A stretch of DNA of 64,000 nucleotides from an uncultured Rhizobiaceae group bacterium (GTDB lineage Bacteria > Pseudomonadota > Alphaproteobacteria > Rhizobiales > Rhizobiaceae). A program made the position numbers and the translations under genes. The notes under the pieces were generated by a model, which worked only from the letters and a program-made list of their open reading frames with translations, did no database searches and was not told where the DNA came from. Of this stretch, positions 35,317-44,154 are shown piece by piece. Position 1 is the stretch's first letter. Each line of letters starts with the position of its first letter. The stretch covers positions 1 through 64,000 of the forward strand of contig CALIOE010000095.1 in assembly GCA_938044775.1 (NCBI GenBank), given 5' to 3'.

Positions 35317-36222
35317 TTGTCCATTCAACTTTTGAAAACACTGATCGCTGTATCCGAGTGTGGCAGTTTTAGCGAAGCAGCGAAACGGGTCTTCGTTTCG
35401 CAGGCCGCCATCGGCCAACAAATGAAACGACTCGAGAACATGATCGAAACCGAGCTGTTCGATCGATCAAAGAACCCGCCGGTCCTCAACAGCCGTGGCC
35501 GTTCCATCGTTCCACGTGCGCGTGAAGTCGTTCGCTCCTACGAAAACCTGCTTGCAGAGATGAATGGAGAATTCATGCTTCAGGGGGAGTTAAGCCTTGG
35601 CGCAGTGCCCTCAACAATACGCGGTTTGATTCCAATCTCGATTAAATCACTGGTCGAAAATTACCCGGACCTGCACATTCGGGTTGTTGCCGGTACATCA
35701 GGTGAACTTCATGAACTGATCGAACGTGGCGCGCTGGACGCTGCGGTCCTGAGCAGACCCAACAAGATCGGACCCAATCTGCACTGGCAGACGATCGTCG
35801 AGGAAGATCTGGTCTTGCTCACATCACGAGACGTAGAAGAACGAGAACCAAAATTCCTACTCAGTACACTGCCATATGTGCGACTGACGGGTCGAACATC
35901 GGTGCGGCAGCTGGCAGACGAGTGGCTTACCGACAATGACATTTCTGTTCGCCCAACCATGGAAATGGACTCGCTCGAAACGCTTTCCAGTATGATCGCC
36001 CACAATCTGGGAGTTTCCATCGTTCCAAATTTTTGCGTTCAGGACCCCATTTTTGCCTCTCTCAGAAAGATCGAATTGCAGGGAACGTCAAAGCCCCGCG
36101 TGCTCGGCATGATGACCAGGGTGGATTGTCTAAAACTGAACTTCGTCGATGCACTGCTGAACGAGTTGAAACGCACGGTGGTGGATCACGCGACAACGGA
36201 CACCCCTAAAGAAACTCTTTAG
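35317..36222 (+). CDS. LysR family regulator of the Tct locus
   Basis: 301 aa starting at TTG 35317. HTH: QLLKTLIAVSECGSFSEAA and VFVSQAAIGQQMKRLENMIE. The effector domain has LSLGAVPSTIRGLIPISI and SSMIAHNLGVSIVPN. Followed 128 bp later by TctC-TctA-TctB and a FAD dehydrogenase on the same strand, so it probably regulates them in response to the imported acid. Confidence 0.92.
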   Translation: MSIQLLKTLIAVSECGSFSEAAKRVFVSQAAIGQQMKRLENMIETELFDRSKNPPVLNSRGRSIVPRAREVVRSYENLLAEMNGEFMLQGELSLGAVPSTIRGLIPISIKSLVENYPDLHIRVVAGTSGELHELIERGALDAAVLSRPNKIGPNLHWQTIVEEDLVLLTSRDVEEREPKFLLSTLPYVRLTGRTSVRQLADEWLTDNDISVRPTMEMDSLETLSSMIAHNLGVSIVPNFCVQDPIFASLRKIELQGTSKPRVLGMMTRVDCLKLNFVDALLNELKRTVVDHATTDTPKETL

Positions 36223-36350
36223 GAACAGGCAAAATTATATTGCTAGATTAAAGCATGAATTTACCTGACAGTGGTGATCCACACGCCTATTTGCTCGCCT
36301 GAATCCGGCTTGATCACGGCAGATTGCGTGAAACAGCAAGGGAGAAAAAC

Positions 36351-37304
36351 ATGCTGAGAAGAACAATTTTGAAGACTGCTGCTGCAATGGCATTGGCAGC
36401 GGCCACCGGCACCACCGCGTTTGCGCAGACCAATGGCCCGGTCGACTATGTCATTCCATTTGGACCGGGGGGAGAATCCGACATTTCCGCCCGCCTCCAG
36501 CAGCCGTTCTTTAAAGAAAAATTTGGCCAGGACCTGGTGATTTCATACAAGCCGGGCGGTGGTGGCGCCGTTGGTTGGGCTTCACTGAACGGCTTGAACA
36601 GCAACGGCCAAACCATCATGGGGGTAAATCTTCCGCACATCATCATCAAGCCTGCACAAAAGGACGTCGGCTTTAAAACCGAAGAGCTGAACACTTTCTA
36701 TATGTTTCACTACACACCCGACGCCATCGTGGTGAAGGCGGACAGTCCTTACAAAACATTGAAGGATCTGGTCGACGACGCAAAAGCCAATCCCGGCCAG
36801 GTTACGATGTCCGGTTCGGGAAAGGCCTCCGCCAACCATCTTGCCCAGATTAAGTTCGACAAAATGACCGGTGGGAAGACCACCTATGTACCGTTCAAGG
36901 GCACCGGAGCATCGACCACAGCTATGCTTGGTGGTCAAGTGAAAGCCCAATGGGGCTATTCAACCGTTGGTGCTAAACAGGGCGATGCGGTTCGTATGCT
37001 GGCAGTGGCCATGGAGGAACGCCATCCACTCTTCCCCGATGTTCCGACTTTCAAAGAACTTGGATATGAAATGGTCGGAGGGGCATACCGCGGCATAGCA
37101 CTGCCCAATACCGCAAGCGCAGAAACGACTAAGAAGTGGTCGGATATGATCGGTGAGATCAACAATGACCCGGCATTCCGTCAAAAGATGCTTGATGGCG
37201 GCTTCGCACTGCTGGATGTGGATTCGGCAGGTATGGCTGACTTTATGAAAGCCCGTACAGAGGAATATTTGAAGGATGCCCGCGAAGCCGGCCTGATCAA
37301 ATAG
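36351..37304 (+). CDS. tctC: tripartite tricarboxylate transporter, periplasmic binding protein
   Basis: 317 aa with a signal peptide (TAAAMALAAATGTTAFAQ). The mature protein shows the TctC/Bug pattern: VIPFGPGGESDISAR, YKPGGGGAVGW and MSGSGKASANHLA. It captures a carboxylic acid in the periplasm for the TctAB permease. ATG 36351 follows GGGAGAAAAAC. The next gene follows 32 bp later. Confidence 0.93.
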   Translation: MLRRTILKTAAAMALAAATGTTAFAQTNGPVDYVIPFGPGGESDISARLQQPFFKEKFGQDLVISYKPGGGGAVGWASLNGLNSNGQTIMGVNLPHIIIKPAQKDVGFKTEELNTFYMFHYTPDAIVVKADSPYKTLKDLVDDAKANPGQVTMSGSGKASANHLAQIKFDKMTGGKTTYVPFKGTGASTTAMLGGQVKAQWGYSTVGAKQGDAVRMLAVAMEERHPLFPDVPTFKELGYEMVGGAYRGIALPNTASAETTKKWSDMIGEINNDPAFRQKMLDGGFALLDVDSAGMADFMKARTEEYLKDAREAGLIK

Positions 37305-37336
37305 ACGTCATGGCCTGGGGTTAGGGGAACGGTTTT

Positions 37337-38854
37337 ATGGAATTCGGCCACCTCATTTCAGCGTTCACTCCCTTCAATTTTTTGTTGGCGTTGTGTGGCG
37401 TGGTGGCCGGAACTGTAATTGGTTCCATTCCCGGCTTAACAGCTACTATGGCAGTGGCTGTTCTCGTCCCCATTACATTCAGTATGGAGCCCGCTTCGGC
37501 TCTGATTCTTTTGGGGGCAATCTATACCGGGGCAATTTATGGCGGCGCCTATGCTGCCATTTTGCTCAACACGCCAGGCACACCATCGGCCATCGCGACC
37601 ACGTTTGATGGCTATCCCATGGCAAAGAAGGGAGACGGAGACCTCGCTGTTGCAATAGCTTGTTACGCTTCGGTTGTTGGCGGCATGGTCGGAGCCCTGG
37701 CGCTTCTGTTCATCGCCCCGCCTCTGTCTTCTGTGGCTCTTGCATTCGGCCCAATCGAGTATTTCTGGCTCTCCGTTTTCGGCCTTTCTCTCATTGCGTC
37801 TCTTTCAACAGGCAATGTTGTGAAGGGGCTCGTTGGCGGGGCTTTTGGCATGATTTTGTCGACTGTCGGGGTAGCAGAAATATCAGCTGATATTCGGCTC
37901 ACTTTCGGAAGTCAGACCTTGATCAGCGGGTTTGGCGTCGTAGGTGCCCTGATTGGTCTTTATTGCATACCGGTGCTCATTGACCTGGTCGCTACCCCTG
38001 ACCGGCATCTGAAGGTCGAAAACGAGGTCAGGTCTGTTCGGATCACTGAAGCCGGGCGCATTGCCTGGGGTTCAAAGTTCAACCTGATCCGCTCCTCAAT
38101 CATTGGAACCCTGGTTGGTATCCTCCCGGGAGCGGGCGGATCTGTCGCCGGCCTTGTCGCTTACTCGGAAGCCAAGCGCAGCGCTAAACCACACCAGAAG
38201 TTTGGTGAAGGTGAGCCGGATGGCATCATGGCGACTGAAGCTTCCAACAACGCAACAGTTGGTGGCGGATTTATACCGACTCTCGTCCTGGGAATTCCGG
38301 GGACACCACCGGATGCGGTCATCCTTGGCGCGCTTCTTGTTCAGGGAGTCCGCACCGGACCAACACTTTTTGAATCGGGTGGGTCGATTGTCTACACGTT
38401 TATCTACGGACTGATTATCGCAACCATTCTCATGCTGCCGACAGGCCTGCTGATCGGGCGCTACGCCTATCAGACCATTGTCACCATTCCCAAGGCTGTT
38501 CTGGTCCCTCTGGTTGGTTTCATGACATTGATTGGCACATTTGCCATCAGAAACAGCGTTTCCGACGTGGTCATCATGATCGGACTGGGTGTATTTGGAT
38601 GGCTCGTGGGAAGATTTGGTTTTGCCGCGTCTCCCATAGTTCTGGGACTTATTCTTGGCCCCATCGCAGAACAGGGTTTCGTGCAAAGCTGGACCATCGG
38701 GGCGGCAACCAACAACCTTTCGGGCATTTTCTTCGGCAGGCCGATTTCACAAGCGATTGTTGCCTTCACAATTCTGACTTTGGTCTACCCCCTGTTCACT
38801 CAATGGAGATCAGCCAGAGCAGGCAAGATCAGTGGAGCAACCGATGCGGAGTGA
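37337..38854 (+). CDS. tctA: tripartite tricarboxylate transporter, large permease
   Basis: 505 aa, about 11-12 membrane spans. Family marks are the N-terminal VAGTVIGSIPGLTATMAVAVL, the INTPGTPSAIATTFDGYPMAKKG-like loop (NTPGTPSAIATTFDGYP here) and the repeat LGIPGTPPDAVILGALLV. Transports a di- or tricarboxylate with sodium or protons together with TctB and TctC. Its stop overlaps the start of tctB by 11 bp. Confidence 0.95.
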   Translation: MEFGHLISAFTPFNFLLALCGVVAGTVIGSIPGLTATMAVAVLVPITFSMEPASALILLGAIYTGAIYGGAYAAILLNTPGTPSAIATTFDGYPMAKKGDGDLAVAIACYASVVGGMVGALALLFIAPPLSSVALAFGPIEYFWLSVFGLSLIASLSTGNVVKGLVGGAFGMILSTVGVAEISADIRLTFGSQTLISGFGVVGALIGLYCIPVLIDLVATPDRHLKVENEVRSVRITEAGRIAWGSKFNLIRSSIIGTLVGILPGAGGSVAGLVAYSEAKRSAKPHQKFGEGEPDGIMATEASNNATVGGGFIPTLVLGIPGTPPDAVILGALLVQGVRTGPTLFESGGSIVYTFIYGLIIATILMLPTGLLIGRYAYQTIVTIPKAVLVPLVGFMTLIGTFAIRNSVSDVVIMIGLGVFGWLVGRFGFAASPIVLGLILGPIAEQGFVQSWTIGAATNNLSGIFFGRPISQAIVAFTILTLVYPLFTQWRSARAGKISGATDAE

Positions 38855-39284
38855 AGGCAAAACAGGTTCACTTTTGATTTCGGCTTTTTTTGTTTTCGCC
38901 GGTATTGTCACGCTGTGGGACACTCAAAACTATACCGATTCCGACTCCCAGGTGTTTCCGCAGACCGTTTCAATTGTGCTCATCGTTTGCGCCACGATCT
39001 CCCTTGTGATGACGTTGTTGAAAGGTGAAGAAGACAGCGGCTTCGGCGATGGGATCTGGTGGCGGAGGGCGCTGCTGATTGCCTCGTTGTTAATCGCGTG
39101 TTTCCTGATGCCCTATGTTGGATTCCTCCTATCGGGAATTGTCGCTTTTGCCGGTGGTTTGATTGCAGCTATGCATGACAGGTGGAGCGGCAAAACGGGA
39201 TTGATCTACGGCCTGTCTGGTCTGGTCGTCATGAGTGCTTTCTATGCACTCTTTCGATATGTTCTTCTTGTACCGCTGCCGTAG
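38844..39284 (+). CDS. tctB: tripartite tricarboxylate transporter, small permease
   Basis: 146 aa, four membrane segments (SLLISAFFVFAGIVTLW at the start, LSGLVVMSAFYALFRYVLLV at the end). Poorly conserved family, recognised from size, topology and position after tctA. ATG 38844 is favoured over GTG 38832. The FAD dehydrogenase gene starts 8 bp after it. Confidence 0.88.
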   Translation: MRSEGKTGSLLISAFFVFAGIVTLWDTQNYTDSDSQVFPQTVSIVLIVCATISLVMTLLKGEEDSGFGDGIWWRRALLIASLLIACFLMPYVGFLLSGIVAFAGGLIAAMHDRWSGKTGLIYGLSGLVVMSAFYALFRYVLLVPLP

Positions 39285-39291
39285 AAGCACA

Positions 39292-40746
39292 ATGCCGTTC
39301 TCTCCCTCAGTGGTCGCTTATCCTCAATTGCCAGCTGGTCTGGCTGAGCTCTCCAGAACAATCTCATGGTTGCCGGCCGAAGAAGCGGAAAAATACATCA
39401 TAGATCCGCGTGATCGATTCACCGGTAAATCCGTGCCTGTTTTCTTGCCTCGCTCAACATCGGAAGTGTCTGATCTGGTTACCGCCTGCCATCTGAACGG
39501 GATCAGGATCGTGCCGTATGGTGGCGGGACTGGTGTTGTTGCGGGGCAACTGGTTTTTCACGCCGAGAATACAATCGTGGTCTCTTTGGAGAAGATGAAC
39601 GCGGTGCGACAAATCTCAAAGGCAGACTCCGTCGTTGTGGTTGAGGCTGGTTGCATCCTCGCTGATGTTCAAGCTGCTGCCGAGGCCGTCGACATGCTGT
39701 TCCCACTCAGCATGGCATCAGAAGGCAGCAGCATGATCGGGGGCAATCTGGCCACAAATTGCGGCGGGATACAGGTGCTGCGATACGGCAACGCCCGTGA
39801 CTTGTGTCTGGGAATAGAAGCCGTGTTGCCAGATGGATCCATCCTCAATGAACTGACCCCTCTGCGAAAGAACAATACAGGTTACGATTTACGCCACTTG
39901 ATGATCGGAAGTGAGGGAACTCTCGGCATCATCACGGCCGCTTCGCTTTCCTTGAAACCTGCAGACAAACACACACTGACGGCGTTCTGCGCAGTGAGCT
40001 CGCCAGCGCGAGCCGTTGATCTACTGTCCAGGCTGCGCAGTGCTTTGGGCGACAGCATCAACGCTTTCGAGTTGATGTGTGACTTTGGGTTCACTGTTCT
40101 CGAACGCCACTTTCCGCAGGAGCGGTTTCCGCTTGAAAAAAGCAGCGATTGGTATGTTCTTTTGGAGGTTGGTGGAACTGACGACCTGGAAGCGCGCTTT
40201 CACAACCTGCTTGAGCACCTTTTCGAGGTCGGCCTTGTAGCCGACGCAGTGGTTGCAGCTTCAGAAGCACAGCGCGCGGCTCTCTGGCGCCTGCGGGAAT
40301 CGATGCCCGAGGCGAACCGCCTGAGCGGGGCGGTCTGTAACAGCGACACCTCTGTCCCACTAAGTCAGATCCAGGATTTTGTAGACCGGACCTACCAGGC
40401 CATCGCCGATATCGACCCGGCTCTGACCATCAATTGCTACGGGCATGTGGGTGATGGCAACATCCACTTCAACGTGTTCCCTCCGCCAGATCGCGATAAG
40501 CAACACATCATTCTTCATGATCAAGAACTGCTGGATTCCATTCGCACGGTGATCAATCAAACCACAATGGCCTGCAAAGGTTCAATAAGTGCAGAACATG
40601 GTATCGGGCGCCTCAAGCGAATCGATCTGGAACGTTTCGGTGACCCTGTGAAACTGGCTTTGTTCAGAACTTTGAAAACGGCACTGGATCCGAAGGGGAT
40701 AATGAACCCGGGCGCTTTAATCAGCGATTCAGGGACAGCGAGTTGA
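39292..40746 (+). CDS. FAD-linked 2-hydroxyacid dehydrogenase (GlcD / D-lactate dehydrogenase type)
   Basis: 484 aa. PCMH-type FAD domain: RIVPYGGGTGVVAGQ and GGNLATNCGGIQVLRYGNARD. C-terminal FAD-oxidase domain: NCYGHVGDGNIHFNV and ISAEHGIGRLK, with the metal-binding His residues. Oxidises a 2-hydroxyacid such as glycolate or D-lactate to the 2-oxoacid. The start at ATG 39292 is preferred to the track 39235, which overlaps tctB. Joined to the Tct transporter, it suggests uptake and oxidation of one hydroxyacid. Confidence 0.92.
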   Translation: MPFSPSVVAYPQLPAGLAELSRTISWLPAEEAEKYIIDPRDRFTGKSVPVFLPRSTSEVSDLVTACHLNGIRIVPYGGGTGVVAGQLVFHAENTIVVSLEKMNAVRQISKADSVVVVEAGCILADVQAAAEAVDMLFPLSMASEGSSMIGGNLATNCGGIQVLRYGNARDLCLGIEAVLPDGSILNELTPLRKNNTGYDLRHLMIGSEGTLGIITAASLSLKPADKHTLTAFCAVSSPARAVDLLSRLRSALGDSINAFELMCDFGFTVLERHFPQERFPLEKSSDWYVLLEVGGTDDLEARFHNLLEHLFEVGLVADAVVAASEAQRAALWRLRESMPEANRLSGAVCNSDTSVPLSQIQDFVDRTYQAIADIDPALTINCYGHVGDGNIHFNVFPPPDRDKQHIILHDQELLDSIRTVINQTTMACKGSISAEHGIGRLKRIDLERFGDPVKLALFRTLKTALDPKGIMNPGALISDSGTAS

Positions 40747-40833
40747 TACAGTCATTCGTTGTCGTCTGACCGGCGCGATCCGGCTTGCATACATCGGGGT
40801 GAATCAATTCCACCTTGAGCGCCCGGCGCGGAA

Positions 40834-41210
40834 TCAGTCCAACAATTGACGAAAGGTCCTGGACATCTCTTCGAGCGAATATGGCTTTCGCAACCACAAC
40901 GTGCCGTCATTGGGAATTGTACCGTCCTCCGCATAGCCTTATGTGATCAGTCGCTTAATGTGTGGGTGCTCCGCCTGCACCTGGGCAAGAAGGTCGGCGC
41001 CCGCCATGCCACCCGGCATTGCCATATCGGTGAAAACAACGTCGACACCATCGGCCTTTACCAGGACATCCAGGGCCTTTGGGCCAGACTCAGCCTCTAT
41101 GATCTCATATCCCAGATGCTTCAGCCTTTTGACCGTGATCTTGCGAATGCGCCCATCGTCTTCCACGACCAACACTTTCTCACCACCAGACCTGTTTGGC
41201 CTGAGCAAAC
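40834..41210 (-). pseudogene. remnant of a hybrid histidine kinase receiver domain
   Basis: The minus-strand frame reads GGEKVLVVEDDGRIRKITV, the phospho-acceptor VVFTDMAMPGGMAG, then HIKRLIT. A TAA stop (40941-40939) replaces the usual Ser, and the same frame goes on GYAEDGTIP ... LRKPYSLEEMSRTFRQLLD to TGA at 40834. This is the C-terminal receiver of a hybrid sensor kinase with one nonsense codon; the kinase part is absent. Its 5' end runs into the next small gene without a start codon. Confidence 0.85.
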
Positions 41211-41219
41211 CTTTACATT

Positions 41220-41405
41220 CTAGTTCCAGCTGCCGAAAAGCAGCAGCGCTACACAACTGACTGCGGTCAAGAGGACCGCAATCAGAAAGTTACGTCGAGC
41301 CCTGGGCTTCTGTTGTTCATGTAGCCGCTGCAAATTACGTTCGGCTTCAATTTGGGCTACTTCAACGCCTGATTCTGCATCCTGATCGTCGTTGTGGCTT
41401 TGCAT
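41220..41405 (-). CDS. small single-span membrane protein
   Basis: 61 aa starting MQSHNDDQDAESG, with a charged helix (QIEAERNLQRLHEQ) and one C-terminal membrane segment (NFLIAVLLTAVSCVALLLF). ATG 41405 has a strong GGGAGGGTGAT before it, while the track start at 41453 has none. It looks like a tail-anchored or Nout-type small membrane protein. No family recognised; the neighbouring receiver domain is a decayed remnant. Confidence 0.65.
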   Translation of the reverse strand: MQSHNDDQDAESGVEVAQIEAERNLQRLHEQQKPRARRNFLIAVLLTAVSCVALLLFGSWN

Positions 41406-41698
41406 ATCACCCTCCCATAACCGGGCTACAATACTGCATTTGAGAGGCCACATCCACCTTGTCTCATTGATCCCGGTGTTTTACCCGATCGTCCTGGTGC
41501 TCGTCCGGGGAAGCCCTTTTTCATCATTGTCCGACATCCTGCCGCTAAGCCCATTTGGGCTCAATGTTTGCTGTGTCGCCGAAAGTGGCGACTGGCTGCA
41601 TGACCGCTTCATCCCCATAGCGCACACCAGCGTCATTGGGCCGAACTTCCGCTCTGAGCCCAAGGCGACAATTCTTGTGTCGGGTCCAATGTCTGCCT
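41406..41698. other. intergenic region between small membrane protein and MFS genes
   Basis: About 290 bp. The plus-strand ORF 41392-41826 is not protein-like and runs into the MFS gene. Nothing else seen. Confidence 0.4.
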
Positions 41699-42976
41699 TC
41701 AGGTGGTTTCGTTCGCGACTGCGGAGAACCCTTTGCCCAATGGTTTCCAGGCGAACGCCGTCAATAGCGCAGCACCAATGGCCGCCGTTGCGAACGGCAT
41801 GGCCAGTGACGTACTGCGCGTCATAGAGAGCTCCGCCACGCTGACGATCACTCCTGAAAGAAGCAATCCGATTGGCATCATGCCCCAGGCTAGGAGTCGG
41901 TAGATGCTGTTCACTCGTCCAAGCAACTCATCGGGTATGGCCCTTTGTCGGTATGAAACGGAAACGGTATTCCAGACCAGTCCGGTAAATTCGAACGCAG
42001 CCAGGACAATCGCCAAAACGAACCCGTTTGGCGCGAAGGGTATTGTCACAAAAGCCACCGCAGAGGCCAGTGTCATCCATTTCGCGGCTGCACCGGGTCC
42101 CATACGCTTTACAACCCGGTCTGCAAAAACTCCTCCCGCGATGCCTCCGACTGCTGCGGCTGCAAGGATCAGGCCGTAGCCCCATGCCTCAAGGCCAAAT
42201 ATTTCCTGCACGTAGAGTACGAGGGCAATAACCACCATCTGGTGAAGCAGATTCCACACACCCGTGATGAGCGCAAGAAGGCGAAGCAAGGGTGCGCTGC
42301 GCAAGAAGGACAATCCCTGACCCAACTCGGCCCGCCAGTCTCGTTGGTCTGACCGGTCAGGCGCAAAGCCGCCACGCAATCCGAGCATCATCACAGCCGC
42401 AAGCACAAACGCGACAGCATTGAGAGCAAAGGGGAGCCAGATCACCGTGGCGATGAGAAAGGCACCGAGAGCGGGGCCCAAAAGCGAATTGCCAACGAGT
42501 TCAACACTCCAGAGCCGACCGTTTGCCCGTTCCAATTGATCGTGGGGGACGATTGCGGGAAGCATCGTCTGCGCTGCATTGTCTCTGAACACCTCCGCGA
42601 TTCCAACCAACAGCGCGCATCCCAAAAGCGAGCCGAACAGAAGCGGCATGGCCGTTCCGTCATCTGCCGCAGGTACCAGCGGCAATGAGACCCACACAAC
42701 GATGGCCGCAGTTCCGAACACAACAGCTCTCACAATGTCCATCGCCAGTATTAAGCGCCGACGATCCGATCTGTCGGTGATGATACCCGCTGGCAACGCG
42801 AAGAGAAACCAGGGCAAGCGAAGTGCGACAGGCATCAGGGCAATCAAAATCGGATCACGGCTTAAAAGGGAGGCGATCCACGCCCACACGACAATTGCGA
42901 TTCCATCAGCAAGGTTTGTCAATCCGCTCGCAATGACGAATCTTGGAAGCTGGTCGGGCTTGAAGAGAGAGTTCAT
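41699..42976 (-). CDS. MFS transporter, EntS/MFS_3 type
   Basis: 425 aa from ATG 42976 with twelve predicted membrane spans. The loop 2-3 motif ITDRSDRRRLILAMD and the second-half match FADRVVKRMGPGA are the MFS signature pair. The NAAQTMLPAIVPHDQLERANG segment is typical of the MFS_3 (enterobactin exporter-like) group, suggesting export of a hydrophobic or siderophore-like compound. No biosynthetic genes nearby to define it. Confidence 0.9.
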   Translation of the reverse strand: MNSLFKPDQLPRFVIASGLTNLADGIAIVVWAWIASLLSRDPILIALMPVALRLPWFLFALPAGIITDRSDRRRLILAMDIVRAVVFGTAAIVVWVSLPLVPAADDGTAMPLLFGSLLGCALLVGIAEVFRDNAAQTMLPAIVPHDQLERANGRLWSVELVGNSLLGPALGAFLIATVIWLPFALNAVAFVLAAVMMLGLRGGFAPDRSDQRDWRAELGQGLSFLRSAPLLRLLALITGVWNLLHQMVVIALVLYVQEIFGLEAWGYGLILAAAAVGGIAGGVFADRVVKRMGPGAAAKWMTLASAVAFVTIPFAPNGFVLAIVLAAFEFTGLVWNTVSVSYRQRAIPDELLGRVNSIYRLLAWGMMPIGLLLSGVIVSVAELSMTRSTSLAMPFATAAIGAALLTAFAWKPLGKGFSAVANETT

Positions 42977-43209
42977 ATGTAGGCCTTGCAACCGGTTTTG
43001 CCCGTACTGACGGTTCTTCTTAGGTCCTCAAGTTAACCTGAGGTCAATACCAAAACTCAGTCCTGGTCCAACTTTGGCTTTACCGATACTCCTCAGCGGC
43101 ATGTTCAAAACAGGACTGGGCTTCCGCCATGATCCCATAGTTACCAATTGAAACACTGAGGATCAGGCGTTAGTCATCGTCGAGTACAGCTAATTGAAAG
43201 CCTGACTGC

Positions 43210-43842
43210 ATGCCGTCAACCGAACTTCTGGTCGCTTTCTTTCTGGCAACCAGCATATTCGCCTACATGCCGGGGCCCTCAACGCTCTATGCTGCTGCGC
43301 AAACAATTGCCCGGGGACAACAGGCTGGATGGTTTGCTGCACTTGGCATTCACATCGGCGGATACGTCCATGTGTTGGCTGCAGCTCTCGGCCTGGCAAT
43401 TTTGTTCAAAGCGATTCCTGTCCTCTATCTCGCGCTAAAGTTTGGTGGTGCCGCATACCTGATTTGGCTTGGCTTCAAGATGTTTAGGTCTAAAGCGACT
43501 TCAGGAAAAATCGATTTGAGGATAGATGCAAGAAGACCTCGAAGAGCCTTCTGGGAGAGCATCGCCGTCGAGGTTCCCAACCCCAGGACCGCAGTTTTCT
43601 ATGTCGCGTTCCTACCTCAGTTCACAGACCCAAGTGCTGGTCTGGCTATTTGGATGCAGCTGCTTATTCTCGGCACGATTGTGAATATCATGTTCTCGAG
43701 CGCAGATGCTTTGTGTGTGGTACTGGCAGACAAAGTCACCGCATATTTCAAAAGATCGGGCTCTGCAAACCGCATCGCCCAGCGGGCGGGAGGCAGCATC
43801 CTGATGGCACCTGGCCTCAATATAGCATTCAATCGCCAATGA
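43210..43842 (+). CDS. LysE/RhtB family exporter
   Basis: 210 aa, about six membrane segments. Conserved motifs are YMPGPSTLYAAAQ near residues 19-31 and EVPNPRTAVFYVAFLPQF in the middle. Family members export amino acids or their analogues such as homoserine or threonine. ATG 43210. Stand-alone gene. Confidence 0.92.
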   Translation: MPSTELLVAFFLATSIFAYMPGPSTLYAAAQTIARGQQAGWFAALGIHIGGYVHVLAAALGLAILFKAIPVLYLALKFGGAAYLIWLGFKMFRSKATSGKIDLRIDARRPRRAFWESIAVEVPNPRTAVFYVAFLPQFTDPSAGLAIWMQLLILGTIVNIMFSSADALCVVLADKVTAYFKRSGSANRIAQRAGGSILMAPGLNIAFNRQ

Positions 43843-44154
43843 CGGCTTTGTCCGCATGGCTGTCGCGGGGCCCGCCTTGTCTCATTGTCCGAAAGGCCAC
43901 AGATTGCAGGTATGGGGTAGCGAGGTCACGTCAAAGCCAATGCCCACATACGCGGACGGGATACAGCTTGGGTTGAGCTGAACCTCTCGGGTTGCACAGC
44001 CGGCAGATTCTTTGCCCGAGAGCCTTGAAACGAACTGAACCCGGATCCGGTACAGGGAGATCGCAGGCCCTATCATGGTTTCGAGACCAACCATTGCGCT
44101 GGTCTGATGCGGCCGTATGAAATAGTTTGGCCAGATTGCCCGTCGGAAGTGCTT
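43843..44154. other. intergenic region before the BCCT transporter
   Basis: 312 bp; the minus-strand ORF 43882-44262 is a shadow that crosses the transporter start. No hairpin or promoter stands out. Confidence 0.4.

Noticed and set aside
35112-35372. 86-aa ORF before the second LysR gene
   Set aside because: No ribosome site, no family, and it overlaps the LysR start in another frame.
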